Notes: generated from the letters alone by a model not told the origin. A DNA stretch of 29,105 nucleotides from Bacteroidia bacterium (GCA_016764115.1 JAESSM010000159.1:1998-31102); one strand, 5' to 3'. Positions 1 to 9,193 are shown, counted from the stretch's first letter. Made by a program: numbers and translations.

Positions 1-1672
1 CAAGAATTTCTGAAGGATCATGAATGTTTTTCCCTCCAACTATATCATTCAATAAAAAATACCCTATCATACTCATCATCGCTCCCGGAACACCGTGCCC
101 TGTACAGTCAACTGTTGCTGCAAAAAAGTTTTTATCATTTTTCATTACCCATGGGAAATCCCCACTTACCACATCTTTGGCTTTATAGAAAATAAATGAT
201 TCAGGGAATACTTCCTGCAGGTGTTTTTGAGTTGGCATAATGGTTTCCTGAATGCGCTGAGCATAATTGATGCTTTCTGCTATGCTTTTATTCTTAATTT
301 CCAGCTGAATGTTCATTTCTTCCAGCTCTTTATTTGCCTGCTTTTTGTAACGGTATTGTGTATTAATAATATACCCCATAGATAGCATTAAACCAAGAAT
401 GCAAATAAAAAGTAGAATTACATTTCTATGTTTTCTTATCGAACTCTCCTGTTGTTCTGCCCTTAGCTCTTTTAGTTCATTTTCATTTTTCAGCATTTCA
501 ATTTCTTTTTCGGTACGATCAGCATCATACTTTGCCTGCATCTCCTGCACTGTTTTGGCCGAATTCTCATTGATCATTGAATCTTTCAACACAATACTTT
601 TTTCAAAAAAATCCACTGATTTTTTAAAATCACCCATTTCTTTATAAACATCCGCCATTGTTTCGAAAACAAAATAGAGTTCCTTTTTTGCGTTTATTTC
701 TCTCCCTATTTCAATACTTTTCTCAAGGTAAGACACAGCTTGCTGCAATTCGCCCTTTTTCTGATGAATTAATGCCATTCCACCCAAGGAGTACAATAAG
801 CCTGACCTATCTCCCAGCTCTTCACGCATTTTTAAAGACTTTTTTTGGTAAAAAATAGCAGTATCCAATTTCCCTAGTTCGGTATAAATCTCTCCTGCGT
901 TTCCGTAAGCCAATGCAATATGCTCTTTGTTCCCAAGCTTTTCCTGTAAACGTACCGCTTGCATAAAATAATTCTTAGATATTTCAAGATCCCCTCTCTC
1001 CAAATAAATAATTGCCATATTGTTATACGTTATAGCCTTCCCCCTGTCATTATTCATGCTATTAGAAATTTCTAATGATTTTTCATGAAATTCCAGAGCT
1101 CTTTCAGGATTACCAAGAGTACCATACACCAAAGCCATATTATTATAGAACCAGCCCTTATGAGTTTTTAGTCTATTCTTAGGATTCGAGCCCCTACTCA
1201 GTTCATCACATAACTTTAACCCCAGTAAATAATTTTTAAGAGCTAGTTGGTACTCACCCCGCTGTCTGTAATTTTCGCCAATTGAGTTATAGCTGCCAAT
1301 AATTTCATCTGTCTTGTTTAATTGTCTGGAAATTTTCATTCTTTCTTGATGAATTTCCATGGCTTTATCTAATTCTCCTTTAGTAGTATAAACTTGAGCA
1401 ATTATTTTAAAGGCATATAAAACTCCAAATGTGTAACCTGTTTTTTCAGCTAATTCTTTAGCTTTTAACCCATATTCTAATCGTTTATCAGGATCTGACT
1501 TTCCATATTCAACGCCTAATTTCACCAATAATCTTACTTTGATTGTATCAACTTCTGTATTAAGAAGTGCCACTTCAAGGCTATCAACAAGGTCCCTATC
1601 TTGTGCAATAGAAGTATGAACAGATAAGAAAAAAAGAAAGAAAGCTAAAAATAGAAAAATCAACTTTTTCAT
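1..1672 (-). CDS. TPR-repeat SpoIIE-type protein phosphatase (3' end cut by window edge)
   Basis: The frame is open from an ATG at 1672 to the left edge (557 codons seen, no stop), so the end of the catalytic domain is missing. It begins with a signal peptide (MKKLIFLFLAFF... ending near SIAQD). TPR-like helical repeats follow to about residue 390, then a coiled coil, one membrane helix near residues 415-435 (VILLFICILGLMLSMGYII) and a second coiled coil. The phosphatase domain starts after the QRIQETIMPT linker and shows VVSGDFPW and VDCTGHGVPGAMMSMIGY, the metal-binding region of SpoIIE/PP2C-like Ser/Thr phosphatases. Known relatives dephosphorylate anti-sigma-factor antagonists or other regulatory partners; the target here is unknown. 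The next gene (1861-4494) is a paralogue with the same architecture and a near-identical linker, so this is a tandem duplication. I checked the frame in several places and saw no frameshift. Confidence 0.88.
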   Translation of the reverse strand, partial: MKKLIFLFLAFFLFFLSVHTSIAQDRDLVDSLEVALLNTEVDTIKVRLLVKLGVEYGKSDPDKRLEYGLKAKELAEKTGYTFGVLYAFKIIAQVYTTKGELDKAMEIHQERMKISRQLNKTDEIIGSYNSIGENYRQRGEYQLALKNYLLGLKLCDELSRGSNPKNRLKTHKGWFYNNMALVYGTLGNPERALEFHEKSLEISNSMNNDRGKAITYNNMAIIYLERGDLEISKNYFMQAVRLQEKLGNKEHIALAYGNAGEIYTELGKLDTAIFYQKKSLKMREELGDRSGLLYSLGGMALIHQKKGELQQAVSYLEKSIEIGREINAKKELYFVFETMADVYKEMGDFKKSVDFFEKSIVLKDSMINENSAKTVQEMQAKYDADRTEKEIEMLKNENELKELRAEQQESSIRKHRNVILLFICILGLMLSMGYIINTQYRYKKQANKELEEMNIQLEIKNKSIAESINYAQRIQETIMPTQKHLQEVFPESFIFYKAKDVVSGDFPWVMKNDKNFFAATVDCTGHGVPGAMMSMIGYFLLNDIVGGKNIHDPSEIL

Positions 1673-1743
1673 TCATTGAAGATACAAAATCAAACCTTTC
1701 ATTACAATCTTAATGTATACGAAGCTGTCTCAAAATCCATTTG

Positions 1744-1822
1744 GTCATCTTGAACGCAATGACTGAGCTCGTTAAATGATGGATAATTAAAGAACTAGAT
1801 TCTTCATTACATTCAGAATGAC
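1744..1822. repeat. Intergenic imperfect inverted repeat, family B (GTCATTCTGAA type)
   Basis: The left arm GTCATCTTGAACGCAATGA (from 1744) pairs imperfectly with the reverse complement of the right arm, TCATTACATTCAGAATGAC (to 1822). The same arm sequence occurs at 15117-15192 and 15724-15833. The element lies 39 bp past the stop of the minus-strand phosphatase gene at 1861 and could form a 3' hairpin on that transcript. The rest of the 188-bp gap between the two phosphatase genes shows nothing recognisable. Confidence 0.6.
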
Positions 1823-1860
1823 ATGCGCTTTGGGCTTTTCAGGCAATCTTGTTTGTTTTG

Positions 1861-4494
1861 CTAGAATCTTATCCCAATAAGAAGTACATCATCTAATTGT
1901 TTACTATCCCCTAACCACCCATCAAATCTTTGACTAAATGCTTCCCCAATTTTTGTCATAGGAGCATTCTTATTCTCAGAAATAATTTCCTGTATTTGTT
2001 TATCAGCAAACTTTCTATTTTCAAATCCCCCTAATTGATCGGGTAAACCATCGGAATACATATAGATACTATCTCCTTTTTTGAGGCTAATTATTTGAGT
2101 ATCAAATTTAATTTCCTTCCCAAGTTTAGCGTATTGTGTACCTCCAACCGGAAACCGGTTTCCTTTAATCTCATTTAAATTTCCATTAGATAAATGATAC
2201 AAGGGCCTATGAGCACCTGCATATTCCAGCTTCATTTCTTTTAAATTGATCTTGCAAAATGCAAGGTCCATTCCATCATGAGATGCTACATTCTTTTGTT
2301 GTTTTAAAGTTTGAATAACTCCCCCATGTAAATTGTCCAGGATCGTTCCAGGATCATAAATATTGTGACCTAAAACAGTTTCATTTAAAATAAAATAACC
2401 GATCATGCTCATCATTGCTCCGGGAACTCCATGTCCCGTACAATCAACAGCTGAAACGAAAATATCATCTCCCTTTTTTCGTATCCATGGAAAATCACCA
2501 CTTACAACATCCTTGGCTTTAAAGTACAAGAATGAGTCTGTAAATAATTCATTCAGCCTTTCACCAGTGGGCATAATGGTTTCCTGAATCCGTTGGGCAT
2601 AATTGATACTATCAGAAATGGATTTATTTTTTTTACTCAATTGTGTATTCATGTCTTCCAAAGCATCCTTTTGCTCGGCAATGAGCTTGTTTTTATAAGT
2701 CAATTCAGTATTTGCCTTTTGTTTGATCCTGAAACGGTTATATAGCATATAAGCCAACAACATCACCAATATTAATCCTACGGAAGTAATATTCCTAAAA
2801 GTTCTTTGCTTATCGGTTTCTAATTCTTGGATTTTGTTCTGATTATTAAGTAATTGGATCTCTTTTTCCTTTTGTTTTGTCTCAAACTCTGTTTGCAGAC
2901 CTAACAGGTTTCTATTCTTTAAGTCTTCCGCAATTGTATCTTTAATTGCTGCATATTTTTCAAAATACTTTAAAGAGTTCCCGAAATTATTAAGGCCTTT
3001 ATATGCATTTGATACAACCAAATATGCATGCTTAATATCCTCTTTAGCACCTTCATATCTCGAGTGTTGTACTGCGATATGTCCATAATCTAATGCGCTC
3101 TCATATCTCCCCATTGAATAATGAGTGTTGCTAATATCTGCATAGGCATCACCCATATTTGAAGTAACACCTGATATTTGTTTTAATTCAACGCGTTTCT
3201 CAAAATGATCTAATGCCTTTTGATAATTTTTCTTTTTAAACCAGGCTTTACCTATAATACTATGGGCAAAGGCTTCTCCATCTTGATTGCCCATAGATCT
3301 AAATAGCTTCAACCCAACTTGAACTGTATCTATTGCCAGGTCTAATTCATTTTTCCTCAAAAAAACTCTTCCAATATTGGTATATATCTGAGCAAGTCCA
3401 TCTCTATCATCTAATTTTAGCCTCATTCTGAAGGCCTTGTCATAATATTCCAATGCCTTTTCAAATTCATTTTGTTCAGCATATAGGGAACCAATATTAT
3501 TTAAAATAACATTAATAGTCTGTATATCTCCAATCTCTTCAGTGAGTTTTAATCCACGCATATAATTCTGAATGGCAGCTTCATACCTGTACATTCTAGA
3601 ATCTACATTACCAATACTTACATAAGATTGTGCAATTCCATGCTTATCTCCCAATTCTAATCTTATTGTCAACGCTTCCTGATGCATCTCATATGAAGTC
3701 TCATGATCTCCTTGATCCTCATAAAGTCCGGCATAATTACTCATGATGCTAGCAAACTTACTTCTATCACCCTCATTTCGAACCAGCTCCAAAGCAATAT
3801 CATAGTAATAGATCCCTGTATCAATATTACCAACAAGGTTAAAGCATGAAGCTATATTACTATATAAATTAACCTGTAGTGCTGTATTTTTAGTTTCTTT
3901 AGCAATATTTAGAGATTTATTAAATATTGTGATGGCCTCTTTAAACTCACCTCTGTAGTAATAATTAATTGCTATAGAATTTAGACATCTACCTTGCATT
4001 TTTAGATCATTCATTTTCTTTGCTTTCTCAAGTGCCTTTTCATAGTAAATAGCTGCTTCCTGTAAGTTGCCAAGATCTGCAGCTAACATCCCGAACGCTA
4101 ATTCACATTGTGCTACATTAATAACATCATCCATATCTTTATATAATTCCATTACTTTGGGCAATGAATCTAAAGCTGTTTTAAATTCTCCCATTTTTCT
4201 CAAGGTTACTATTTCATTATAAAATGCTTCCGCAAATCCGCGATCGAACCTAATTTGTTTTGACAACTTTTTTGCTTGTTTGCAATAAACCATAGCACTA
4301 TCAAGTGAATAGTTCATAAGTTCTAAACATATTTCACAAAGAACATTCACTTTTACCGTATCGATCATTATTTTGTCAAGTTCAAGAAAGAGGGAATCAA
4401 GCCTTGTGATTTGGAATTCAGGAGTTTTGGCTTCGTCTTGCGCAAATAGTGATGAAGCAATAAATATTAATAGTATGTGTGTTAATTTTTTCAA
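1861..4494 (-). CDS. TPR-repeat SpoIIE-type protein phosphatase, full length
   Basis: 877 residues. The start is a TTG at 4494, because an in-frame stop lies upstream and the MKKLTHILLIF signal peptide begins exactly there. At least ten TPR-type repeats fill residues 30-520 (for example the NNIGSLY, YTNIGRVF and LGDKHGIAQSY segments). A coiled coil and one membrane helix follow (about 566-588, GLILVMLLAYML), then a second coiled coil. The PP2C/SpoIIE domain runs from about 655 to the end, with VVSGDFPW, DCTGHGVPGAMMSM near 688, YMYSDGLPDQ near 810 and a terminal LDDVLLIG; these carry the acidic metal ligands. The likely arrangement is an exported TPR sensor and a cytoplasmic phosphatase, a common Bacteroidota signalling design; orientation and target are inferred. 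It lies 188 bp upstream of its paralogue at 1-1672, so co-transcription is possible. Confidence 0.92.
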   Translation of the reverse strand: MKKLTHILLIFIASSLFAQDEAKTPEFQITRLDSLFLELDKIMIDTVKVNVLCEICLELMNYSLDSAMVYCKQAKKLSKQIRFDRGFAEAFYNEIVTLRKMGEFKTALDSLPKVMELYKDMDDVINVAQCELAFGMLAADLGNLQEAAIYYEKALEKAKKMNDLKMQGRCLNSIAINYYYRGEFKEAITIFNKSLNIAKETKNTALQVNLYSNIASCFNLVGNIDTGIYYYDIALELVRNEGDRSKFASIMSNYAGLYEDQGDHETSYEMHQEALTIRLELGDKHGIAQSYVSIGNVDSRMYRYEAAIQNYMRGLKLTEEIGDIQTINVILNNIGSLYAEQNEFEKALEYYDKAFRMRLKLDDRDGLAQIYTNIGRVFLRKNELDLAIDTVQVGLKLFRSMGNQDGEAFAHSIIGKAWFKKKNYQKALDHFEKRVELKQISGVTSNMGDAYADISNTHYSMGRYESALDYGHIAVQHSRYEGAKEDIKHAYLVVSNAYKGLNNFGNSLKYFEKYAAIKDTIAEDLKNRNLLGLQTEFETKQKEKEIQLLNNQNKIQELETDKQRTFRNITSVGLILVMLLAYMLYNRFRIKQKANTELTYKNKLIAEQKDALEDMNTQLSKKNKSISDSINYAQRIQETIMPTGERLNELFTDSFLYFKAKDVVSGDFPWIRKKGDDIFVSAVDCTGHGVPGAMMSMIGYFILNETVLGHNIYDPGTILDNLHGGVIQTLKQQKNVASHDGMDLAFCKINLKEMKLEYAGAHRPLYHLSNGNLNEIKGNRFPVGGTQYAKLGKEIKFDTQIISLKKGDSIYMYSDGLPDQLGGFENRKFADKQIQEIISENKNAPMTKIGEAFSQRFDGWLGDSKQLDDVLLIGIRF

Positions 4495-4576
4495 AAGTCG
4501 GGGTTTACCATATAAATATGGCTAAAATGAATGGGAATATCAAGAAAAGGAGAATATAGACTGATGACAAAAATCG

Positions 4577-4731
4577 CGTCATTGCGAGGACCCAATAAAA
4601 GAATTCATGTACTTCCGATTTACGGCAAGCTTAGCAATACGCCCGAAGCAATCTCCTGAAAGGATCTCAAAACAGGAGATTGCTTCAGTCCCCGAGAAGT
4701 CGGGGCAGGCTGTTCCTCCTTCGCAATGACG
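4577..4731. repeat. Intergenic inverted repeat, family A (CGTCATTGCGAGGA type), with nested palindrome
   Basis: The outer arms are CGTCATTGCGAGGA (4577-4590) and TCCTTCGCAATGACG (ending 4731). An inner perfect 14-bp inverted repeat pairs GAAGCAATCTCCTG (4645-4658) with CAGGAGATTGCTTC (4673-4686). A separate small palindrome, CCCCGA-GAAG-TCGGGG (4690-4705), plus CAGGC sits inside the right arm and looks like an insertion. The element begins 12 bp after the hutH stop codon. A simpler family A copy is at 11408-11489. Confidence 0.8.
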
Positions 4732-4742
4732 TGATAGCTTTT

Positions 4743-6224
4743 TTATAATTTTTGCAAAAATTCAACCGCTTTGTCCATATCTTCTTTAAGATACCTATCT
4801 GCCTGGAGAGTTGGTACAGTTTTACGGAAAGAACTAATTACTTCCTCCAATTTTTGGGAGGTTTTCAATGGTTTTCTAAATTCAATGGCTTGAACTGCAT
4901 TTAATAATTCAATGGCCAATATTCGTTCAACATTATTAACAACGCGTAAGGCTTTTACCGCGGCATTAGCTCCCATACTTACATGATCTTCCTGACCATT
5001 GGATGATACAATGGAATCAACTGATGCCGGAGTACTAAGCTGTTTATTTTCACTGGTAATTGCCGCCGCAGTATATTGAGGGATCATTAAACCTGAATTT
5101 ATACCCGAATCTTCAATCAAAAATGTTGGTAATCCTCTCTCTCCTGATACCAGTTTATAGGTTCTTCTTTCCGAGATGCTACCTAATTCTGATAAGGATA
5201 TTGCAAAGAAATCAAGTGCTAATGCCAATGGTTCGCCATGAAAATTACCTCCCGAAATAATCTGATCTTCATCAGGAAACACCAATGGATTATCACTTAC
5301 AGCATTTACTTCTGTTGTAAAAACACTTTCGACATAATTAATCGCATCCTTAACTGCTCCATGTACTTGGGGAATACACCTGAATGAGTAAGGGTCCTGA
5401 ACATGATCTTTATTCTGAGAAGTGATTTCACTACCCTCTAAATAACTGGATATATTTTTTGCAGTTTCAATTTGGCCATTGAACGGTCGAATTTTATGAA
5501 GCAAATCCGAAAATGGTTCTTTTCGACAATCAAAGGCATCTATTGAAATAGAAGCAATGATATCAGTTTGATTAGACAATCTTTTTGCTTTAGTTAAACA
5601 AAAAGTTCCATAAGCTGACATAAATTGGGTTCCATTCAATAAAGCGATACCCTCCTTGGGTTTCAAGATCAATTTACCCCAACCTAGTTCATTCAACACT
5701 TTATCGGAATTCTTTATTTCTCCTTTATAATAAACTTCACCTTTGGCTATTAATGGCAATGAAAAATGTGCCAATGGTGCTAAATCTCCTGAAGCACCTA
5801 AAGAACCTTGCTCATAAATTACAGGAAGAACATCATTGTTATACATGTCAACCAATCGATCAACTAACTCCAAACTTACTCCTGAATGTCCTTTTGAAAA
5901 AGATTGGATCTTAAATAGTAGCATCAATTTCACAATTTCCGTTGGAACCTTATCTCCCATCCCGCAAGCATGCGAAACAACTAAATTCTCCTGAAGTTTT
6001 TCAAGATCACTCTCAGGAATACTTTTATTACACAACGAACCAAATCCTGTGTTTACACCATATATGGGTTGATCATGATTTGTAAGTTTATCTTCTAAAT
6101 AAGTCCTACATTTATTAATAGCACCTTTCGCTTCATCAGACAAAATCAATCTTGTCTTACTTTGTATTAGCGAAGCTATTTTATCAATTGTAAGTGTAGT
6201 ATTATCTATTAAGTGATCTGACAT
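4743..6224 (-). CDS. hutH: Histidine ammonia-lyase (HutH)
   Basis: Converts L-histidine to urocanate and ammonia, the first step of histidine breakdown, in the cytoplasm. With the ATG at 6224 the protein has 493 residues, near the usual 500. The Ala-Ser-Gly triad that cyclises to the MIO electrophile is at 144-146 in GSLGASGDLAPLAH. YGVNTGFG (55-62) carries the family tyrosine, and SSNGQEDHVSMG holds the Glu typical of histidine rather than phenylalanine/tyrosine lyases. SHACGMG also fits HutH. A TTG 18 bp upstream would add six residues overlapping hisS; I prefer the ATG, which follows the hisS stop by a single base (TAA-A-ATG), implying translational coupling. No hutU, hutI or hutG lies nearby. 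An aromatic amino-acid lyase role is the alternative, but the Glu argues against it. Confidence 0.93.
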   Translation of the reverse strand: MSDHLIDNTTLTIDKIASLIQSKTRLILSDEAKGAINKCRTYLEDKLTNHDQPIYGVNTGFGSLCNKSIPESDLEKLQENLVVSHACGMGDKVPTEIVKLMLLFKIQSFSKGHSGVSLELVDRLVDMYNNDVLPVIYEQGSLGASGDLAPLAHFSLPLIAKGEVYYKGEIKNSDKVLNELGWGKLILKPKEGIALLNGTQFMSAYGTFCLTKAKRLSNQTDIIASISIDAFDCRKEPFSDLLHKIRPFNGQIETAKNISSYLEGSEITSQNKDHVQDPYSFRCIPQVHGAVKDAINYVESVFTTEVNAVSDNPLVFPDEDQIISGGNFHGEPLALALDFFAISLSELGSISERRTYKLVSGERGLPTFLIEDSGINSGLMIPQYTAAAITSENKQLSTPASVDSIVSSNGQEDHVSMGANAAVKALRVVNNVERILAIELLNAVQAIEFRKPLKTSQKLEEVISSFRKTVPTLQADRYLKEDMDKAVEFLQKL

Positions 6225-6225
6225 T

Positions 6226-7587
6226 TTATTTAATCTTTTCAATTATCTCATCTATAGTTAACTCTTCCTGACTGCCTTCTGTCATGTTCTTTAAAGTTAG
6301 CTTTCCAGATTCTAATTCATTTGAACCAACCAATGCAACAAATGGAATTTGTTTACTATCTGCATAACTCATCTGCTTTTTCAATTTGGCAGCAACTGGA
6401 TATACCTCTGCATTAATACCAGCTTCTCTCACCTTAATTAACATTGGAAGTAAGTCCTTCAACAGATCCTCATCAAAATTGGCAAACATTAACTTTGTCG
6501 CAGATTCGAAATTATCTGGGAATAAATTCAATTCATCAATTACCTCGTAAATCCTATCCAAACCGAAAGAAAAACCAACAGCAGGAATTTCTTGCTTGCC
6601 AAACATTCCAATCAGGTTGTCATATCGCCCTCCTCCACACACACTTCCCATGCTGGCATTATTAATCACAGCTTCAAAGATTGTTCCTGTGTAATAGTTC
6701 AAGCCTCTGGCCAATGTCGTTGTAACCGTCAATTTGGCATTGGTCAACTTCATTTTGTTGACATGATCAATCAATATACCAAGTTCTTCCACTCCCTCTT
6801 TTCCAACATCAGAGGATTGAATTAATTTCTCAAGGGCTTGTAAATAATTTTCTTCTTTAATATTTAGGAACTCATTAATTTTTTGAATAGCATCAGCAGA
6901 CAAATCTTTTTTAGATAACTCTTCGTTAACTCCATCTAACCCCACCTTATCTAATTTATCGATTGCCACACAAATGTCTACCTCTTTACCTTTTTCACCA
7001 ACTACTTCAGCTATTCCGGATAAAACTTTCCTGTTATTTACTTTTATTGTAAAATCATTCAATTTCAAGGAAGAAAAAACTTCATCGATGATCTTGATCA
7101 GCTCAGCATCCACCAATAATGATTCAGAACCAACAACATCTACATCACATTGATAAAACTCCCTAAACCTTCCTTTTTGAGGACGATCTGCTCTCCATAC
7201 AGGTTGAATTTGGTATCTCCTAAAAGGAAAAACAATATCATTCTGATACATCGCGACAACCCTTGCTAAAGGAACCGTTAAATCATATCTCAATGCTTTC
7301 TCAGAAATATGTTGGGTAAACTCTTTTGAACCATTTTCAGAAACACCATCAGGAACTTTTGATAAATAGTCTCCGGAATTAAGCACTTTGAACATCAATT
7401 GATCCCCCTCATCTCCATATTTTCCTCCTAATGTAGATAGATTCTCCATTGCAGGAGTTTCTAATGGTTGGAATCCATACTTCTGAAATACACTCCTTAT
7501 TATATTAATGATGTATTCCCTTTTTACCATTTGTTGAGGTAAAAAATCACGTGTTCCTTTAGGAATTGATGGTTTTTGAGATGACAT
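6226..7587 (-). CDS. hisS: Histidyl-tRNA synthetase
   Basis: Class II aminoacyl-tRNA synthetase that charges tRNA-His with histidine using ATP. 453 residues, somewhat longer than the bacterial norm of about 420-430. The N-terminal PKGTRDFLP is characteristic. Motif 2 covers about 123-150 (RRYQIQPVWRADRPQKGRFRE). The histidine-binding signature LARGLNYYTG is at 292-301, GGGRYDNLIG at 318-327 and motif 3 GFSFGLDRI at 338-346. The C-terminal anticodon-binding domain includes the VALVG segment. The ATG at 7587 is supported by the conserved N-terminus starting within ten residues. It is the promoter-proximal gene of a pair with hutH, one base away. The dnaA terminator upstream separates it from dnaA. 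Confidence 0.97.
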   Translation of the reverse strand: MSSQKPSIPKGTRDFLPQQMVKREYIINIIRSVFQKYGFQPLETPAMENLSTLGGKYGDEGDQLMFKVLNSGDYLSKVPDGVSENGSKEFTQHISEKALRYDLTVPLARVVAMYQNDIVFPFRRYQIQPVWRADRPQKGRFREFYQCDVDVVGSESLLVDAELIKIIDEVFSSLKLNDFTIKVNNRKVLSGIAEVVGEKGKEVDICVAIDKLDKVGLDGVNEELSKKDLSADAIQKINEFLNIKEENYLQALEKLIQSSDVGKEGVEELGILIDHVNKMKLTNAKLTVTTTLARGLNYYTGTIFEAVINNASMGSVCGGGRYDNLIGMFGKQEIPAVGFSFGLDRIYEVIDELNLFPDNFESATKLMFANFDEDLLKDLLPMLIKVREAGINAEVYPVAAKLKKQMSYADSKQIPFVALVGSNELESGKLTLKNMTEGSQEELTIDEIIEKIK

Positions 7588-7648
7588 GTTTTTAATTATG
7601 ATTCAAAGATTAAAAATTGTAAAATTTAATCTTCAAAAATGCCGATTG

Positions 7649-7656
7649 CAAATATA
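7649..7656 (-). promoter_or_regulatory. Possible -7 promoter element for hisS-hutH
   Basis: The minus strand reads TATATTTG, a perfect match to the Bacteroidota TAnnTTTG -7 consensus. It lies 62 bp before the hisS ATG and just past the dnaA terminator. No clear TTG -33 element is seen at the usual 19-20 bp spacing. The leader also holds a 9-bp inverted repeat, AAGATTAAA (7606-7614) / TTTAATCTT (7625-7633), of unknown role. Confidence 0.35.
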
Positions 7657-7662
7657 TAAAAA

Positions 7663-7696
7663 GAAAAGCCTTCCTATTAAAGTAAGAAGGCTTTTC
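7663..7696 (-). terminator. Rho-independent terminator of dnaA
   Basis: A perfect 11-bp inverted repeat, GAAAAGCCTTC (7663-7673) / GAAGGCTTTTC (7686-7696), with a 12-nt loop. It lies 31 bp after the dnaA stop. In the minus direction the stem is followed by TTTTTATATATTT, the expected U-rich tract. Confidence 0.85.
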
Positions 7697-7726
7697 ATAC
7701 AACTGGAATTCTATGAACTTAGATTA

Positions 7727-9193
7727 TCAAGTCATGCTTATTTTGATCTTCTTTTGCAATGCATCCACTTCGCCCCTCAATTTTTTATCAATTTGCATAA
7801 GATTGTCAATTGTATTGCATGCATGGATTACGGTTGAATGATCCTTACCGCCAAAATGTTTGCCAATATTCTTTAAAGAAGATTTGGTATGCGCTTTTGA
7901 TAAGAACATTGCAATTTGGCGAGTTTGTACTATTTCCCGTTTTCGTGACTTGGCCTTTATGATGTCTATTGGCATTTCATAAAAATCACAAACTAATTTC
8001 TGAATATAATCGATAGAAACTTCTCTTGTAATATTTCTTACAAAATTCTTTATAATTTGTTTTGCAAGATTCAGATCAATTTCCTTTTTATTCAAAGAAG
8101 ATTGTGCCATTAAAGAAATAAGTGCTCCTTCTAATTCCCTCACATTGGAATCAATATTGTGAGCAATGTATTCAATTATTTCCTTAGGTACGCTAATTCC
8201 ATCCATGTAGGTTTTTTTCCCAAGAATAGCGATCCTGGTTTCAAGATCAGGTGGTTGCAAATCACAGGATAACCCCCATTTGAATCGTGATAGCAACCTA
8301 TCATCCATTCCATCTATGTCTTTAGGATGACGGTCAGAAGTAAAGATCAATTGCTTGCCAGCTTGATGCAGGTGATTGAATAAGTGAAAAAGAATGTCTT
8401 GTGTTTTGTGTTTGCTTGATAAAAATTGAACATCGTCCAAAATCAAAACATCAACCAATTGATAAAAATTGAAGAAGTCATTCTTAGAGTTATTCTTAAT
8501 TGCATCCACAAACTGATTGGAAAATTTCTCAGATTGAACGTAAAGAACAATGTATTGATCTTTATACAATTCTTTGATCTTGTTTCCGATAGCTTGTGCT
8601 AAATGTGTTTTACCTAATCCAACACCACCATATAACATTAATGGGTTGAAAGCGGTTTGTCCTGGCTTGTTGGCAACTGCGAACCCTGCCGATCTTGCTA
8701 AGCTGTTACATTCACCTTCAATAAAATTGTTGAAGGTATAATTTTGATTAAGTTGTGGATCGATCTTGATCTTTTTTAATCCGGGAATTACGAAAGGATT
8801 AGGAATTTCGGGACCAATACTTACCGGCATGGCCACAGAAGGATTTTGCGAATCTTTGTTAGCTAAAGTGGGAACATTTACAGTTGAGCCATTGCCTGAC
8901 GCATCTGCTCGTTCAAGAATAATACTATACTCCAATCTTGCTTCGATTCCTAAAAATTTCTTGATGGTTTTGCTTAACAAGTCAACATAGTGCTCTTCTA
9001 ACCATTCATAAAAGAACATACTTGGAACCTGGATAGTTAATACATCTTTTTCAAGTTTCACTGGCTCAATCGGATTGAACCAGGTCTTGAAAGATTGGGG
9101 ATTGACATTGTCATTGATTACATCAAGACAACTTGTCCAAACGCTTTGTGCTGATTGGCTCATTCCGACAGGTTTTTCAAGCATTGTTAACAT
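7727..9193 (-). CDS. dnaA: Chromosomal replication initiator protein DnaA
   Basis: AAA+ ATPase that binds DnaA boxes and opens oriC. 488 residues. Domain I is at about 15-90 (SVWTSCLDVINDNVNPQSF). A flexible domain II follows to about 135. The AAA+ core has Walker A GGVGLGKT (189-196), Walker B VLILDD (249-254) and SRFKWGL with the box VII arginine. Domain IV at the C-terminus has the helix-turn-helix signature GGKDHSTVIHACNTI. The ATG at 9193 is used; ATGs at 9184 and at residue 11 are possible alternatives because the first residues are not conserved. It has its own terminator downstream and a long non-coding AT-rich region upstream that may be the origin. Confidence 0.97.
   Translation of the reverse strand: MLTMLEKPVGMSQSAQSVWTSCLDVINDNVNPQSFKTWFNPIEPVKLEKDVLTIQVPSMFFYEWLEEHYVDLLSKTIKKFLGIEARLEYSIILERADASGNGSTVNVPTLANKDSQNPSVAMPVSIGPEIPNPFVIPGLKKIKIDPQLNQNYTFNNFIEGECNSLARSAGFAVANKPGQTAFNPLMLYGGVGLGKTHLAQAIGNKIKELYKDQYIVLYVQSEKFSNQFVDAIKNNSKNDFFNFYQLVDVLILDDVQFLSSKHKTQDILFHLFNHLHQAGKQLIFTSDRHPKDIDGMDDRLLSRFKWGLSCDLQPPDLETRIAILGKKTYMDGISVPKEIIEYIAHNIDSNVRELEGALISLMAQSSLNKKEIDLNLAKQIIKNFVRNITREVSIDYIQKLVCDFYEMPIDIIKAKSRKREIVQTRQIAMFLSKAHTKSSLKNIGKHFGGKDHSTVIHACNTIDNLMQIDKKLRGEVDALQKKIKISMT

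Noticed and set aside
4577..4731. Insertion sequence ends
   Set aside because: No transposase reading frame, and similar short elements recur; better explained as a dispersed palindromic repeat.
6225..6242. TTG start for hutH overlapping hisS
   Set aside because: The ATG at 6224 directly follows the hisS stop and matches the usual HutH N-terminus length.
7586..7837. Plus-strand 83-codon frame over the hisS leader and dnaA 3' end
   Set aside because: It crosses the dnaA terminator and the antisense of conserved DnaA residues; no independent support.
8752..8762. TGTGGATCG inside dnaA as a further DnaA box
   Set aside because: Two mismatches from the reversed consensus and inside coding sequence; not strong enough to list.
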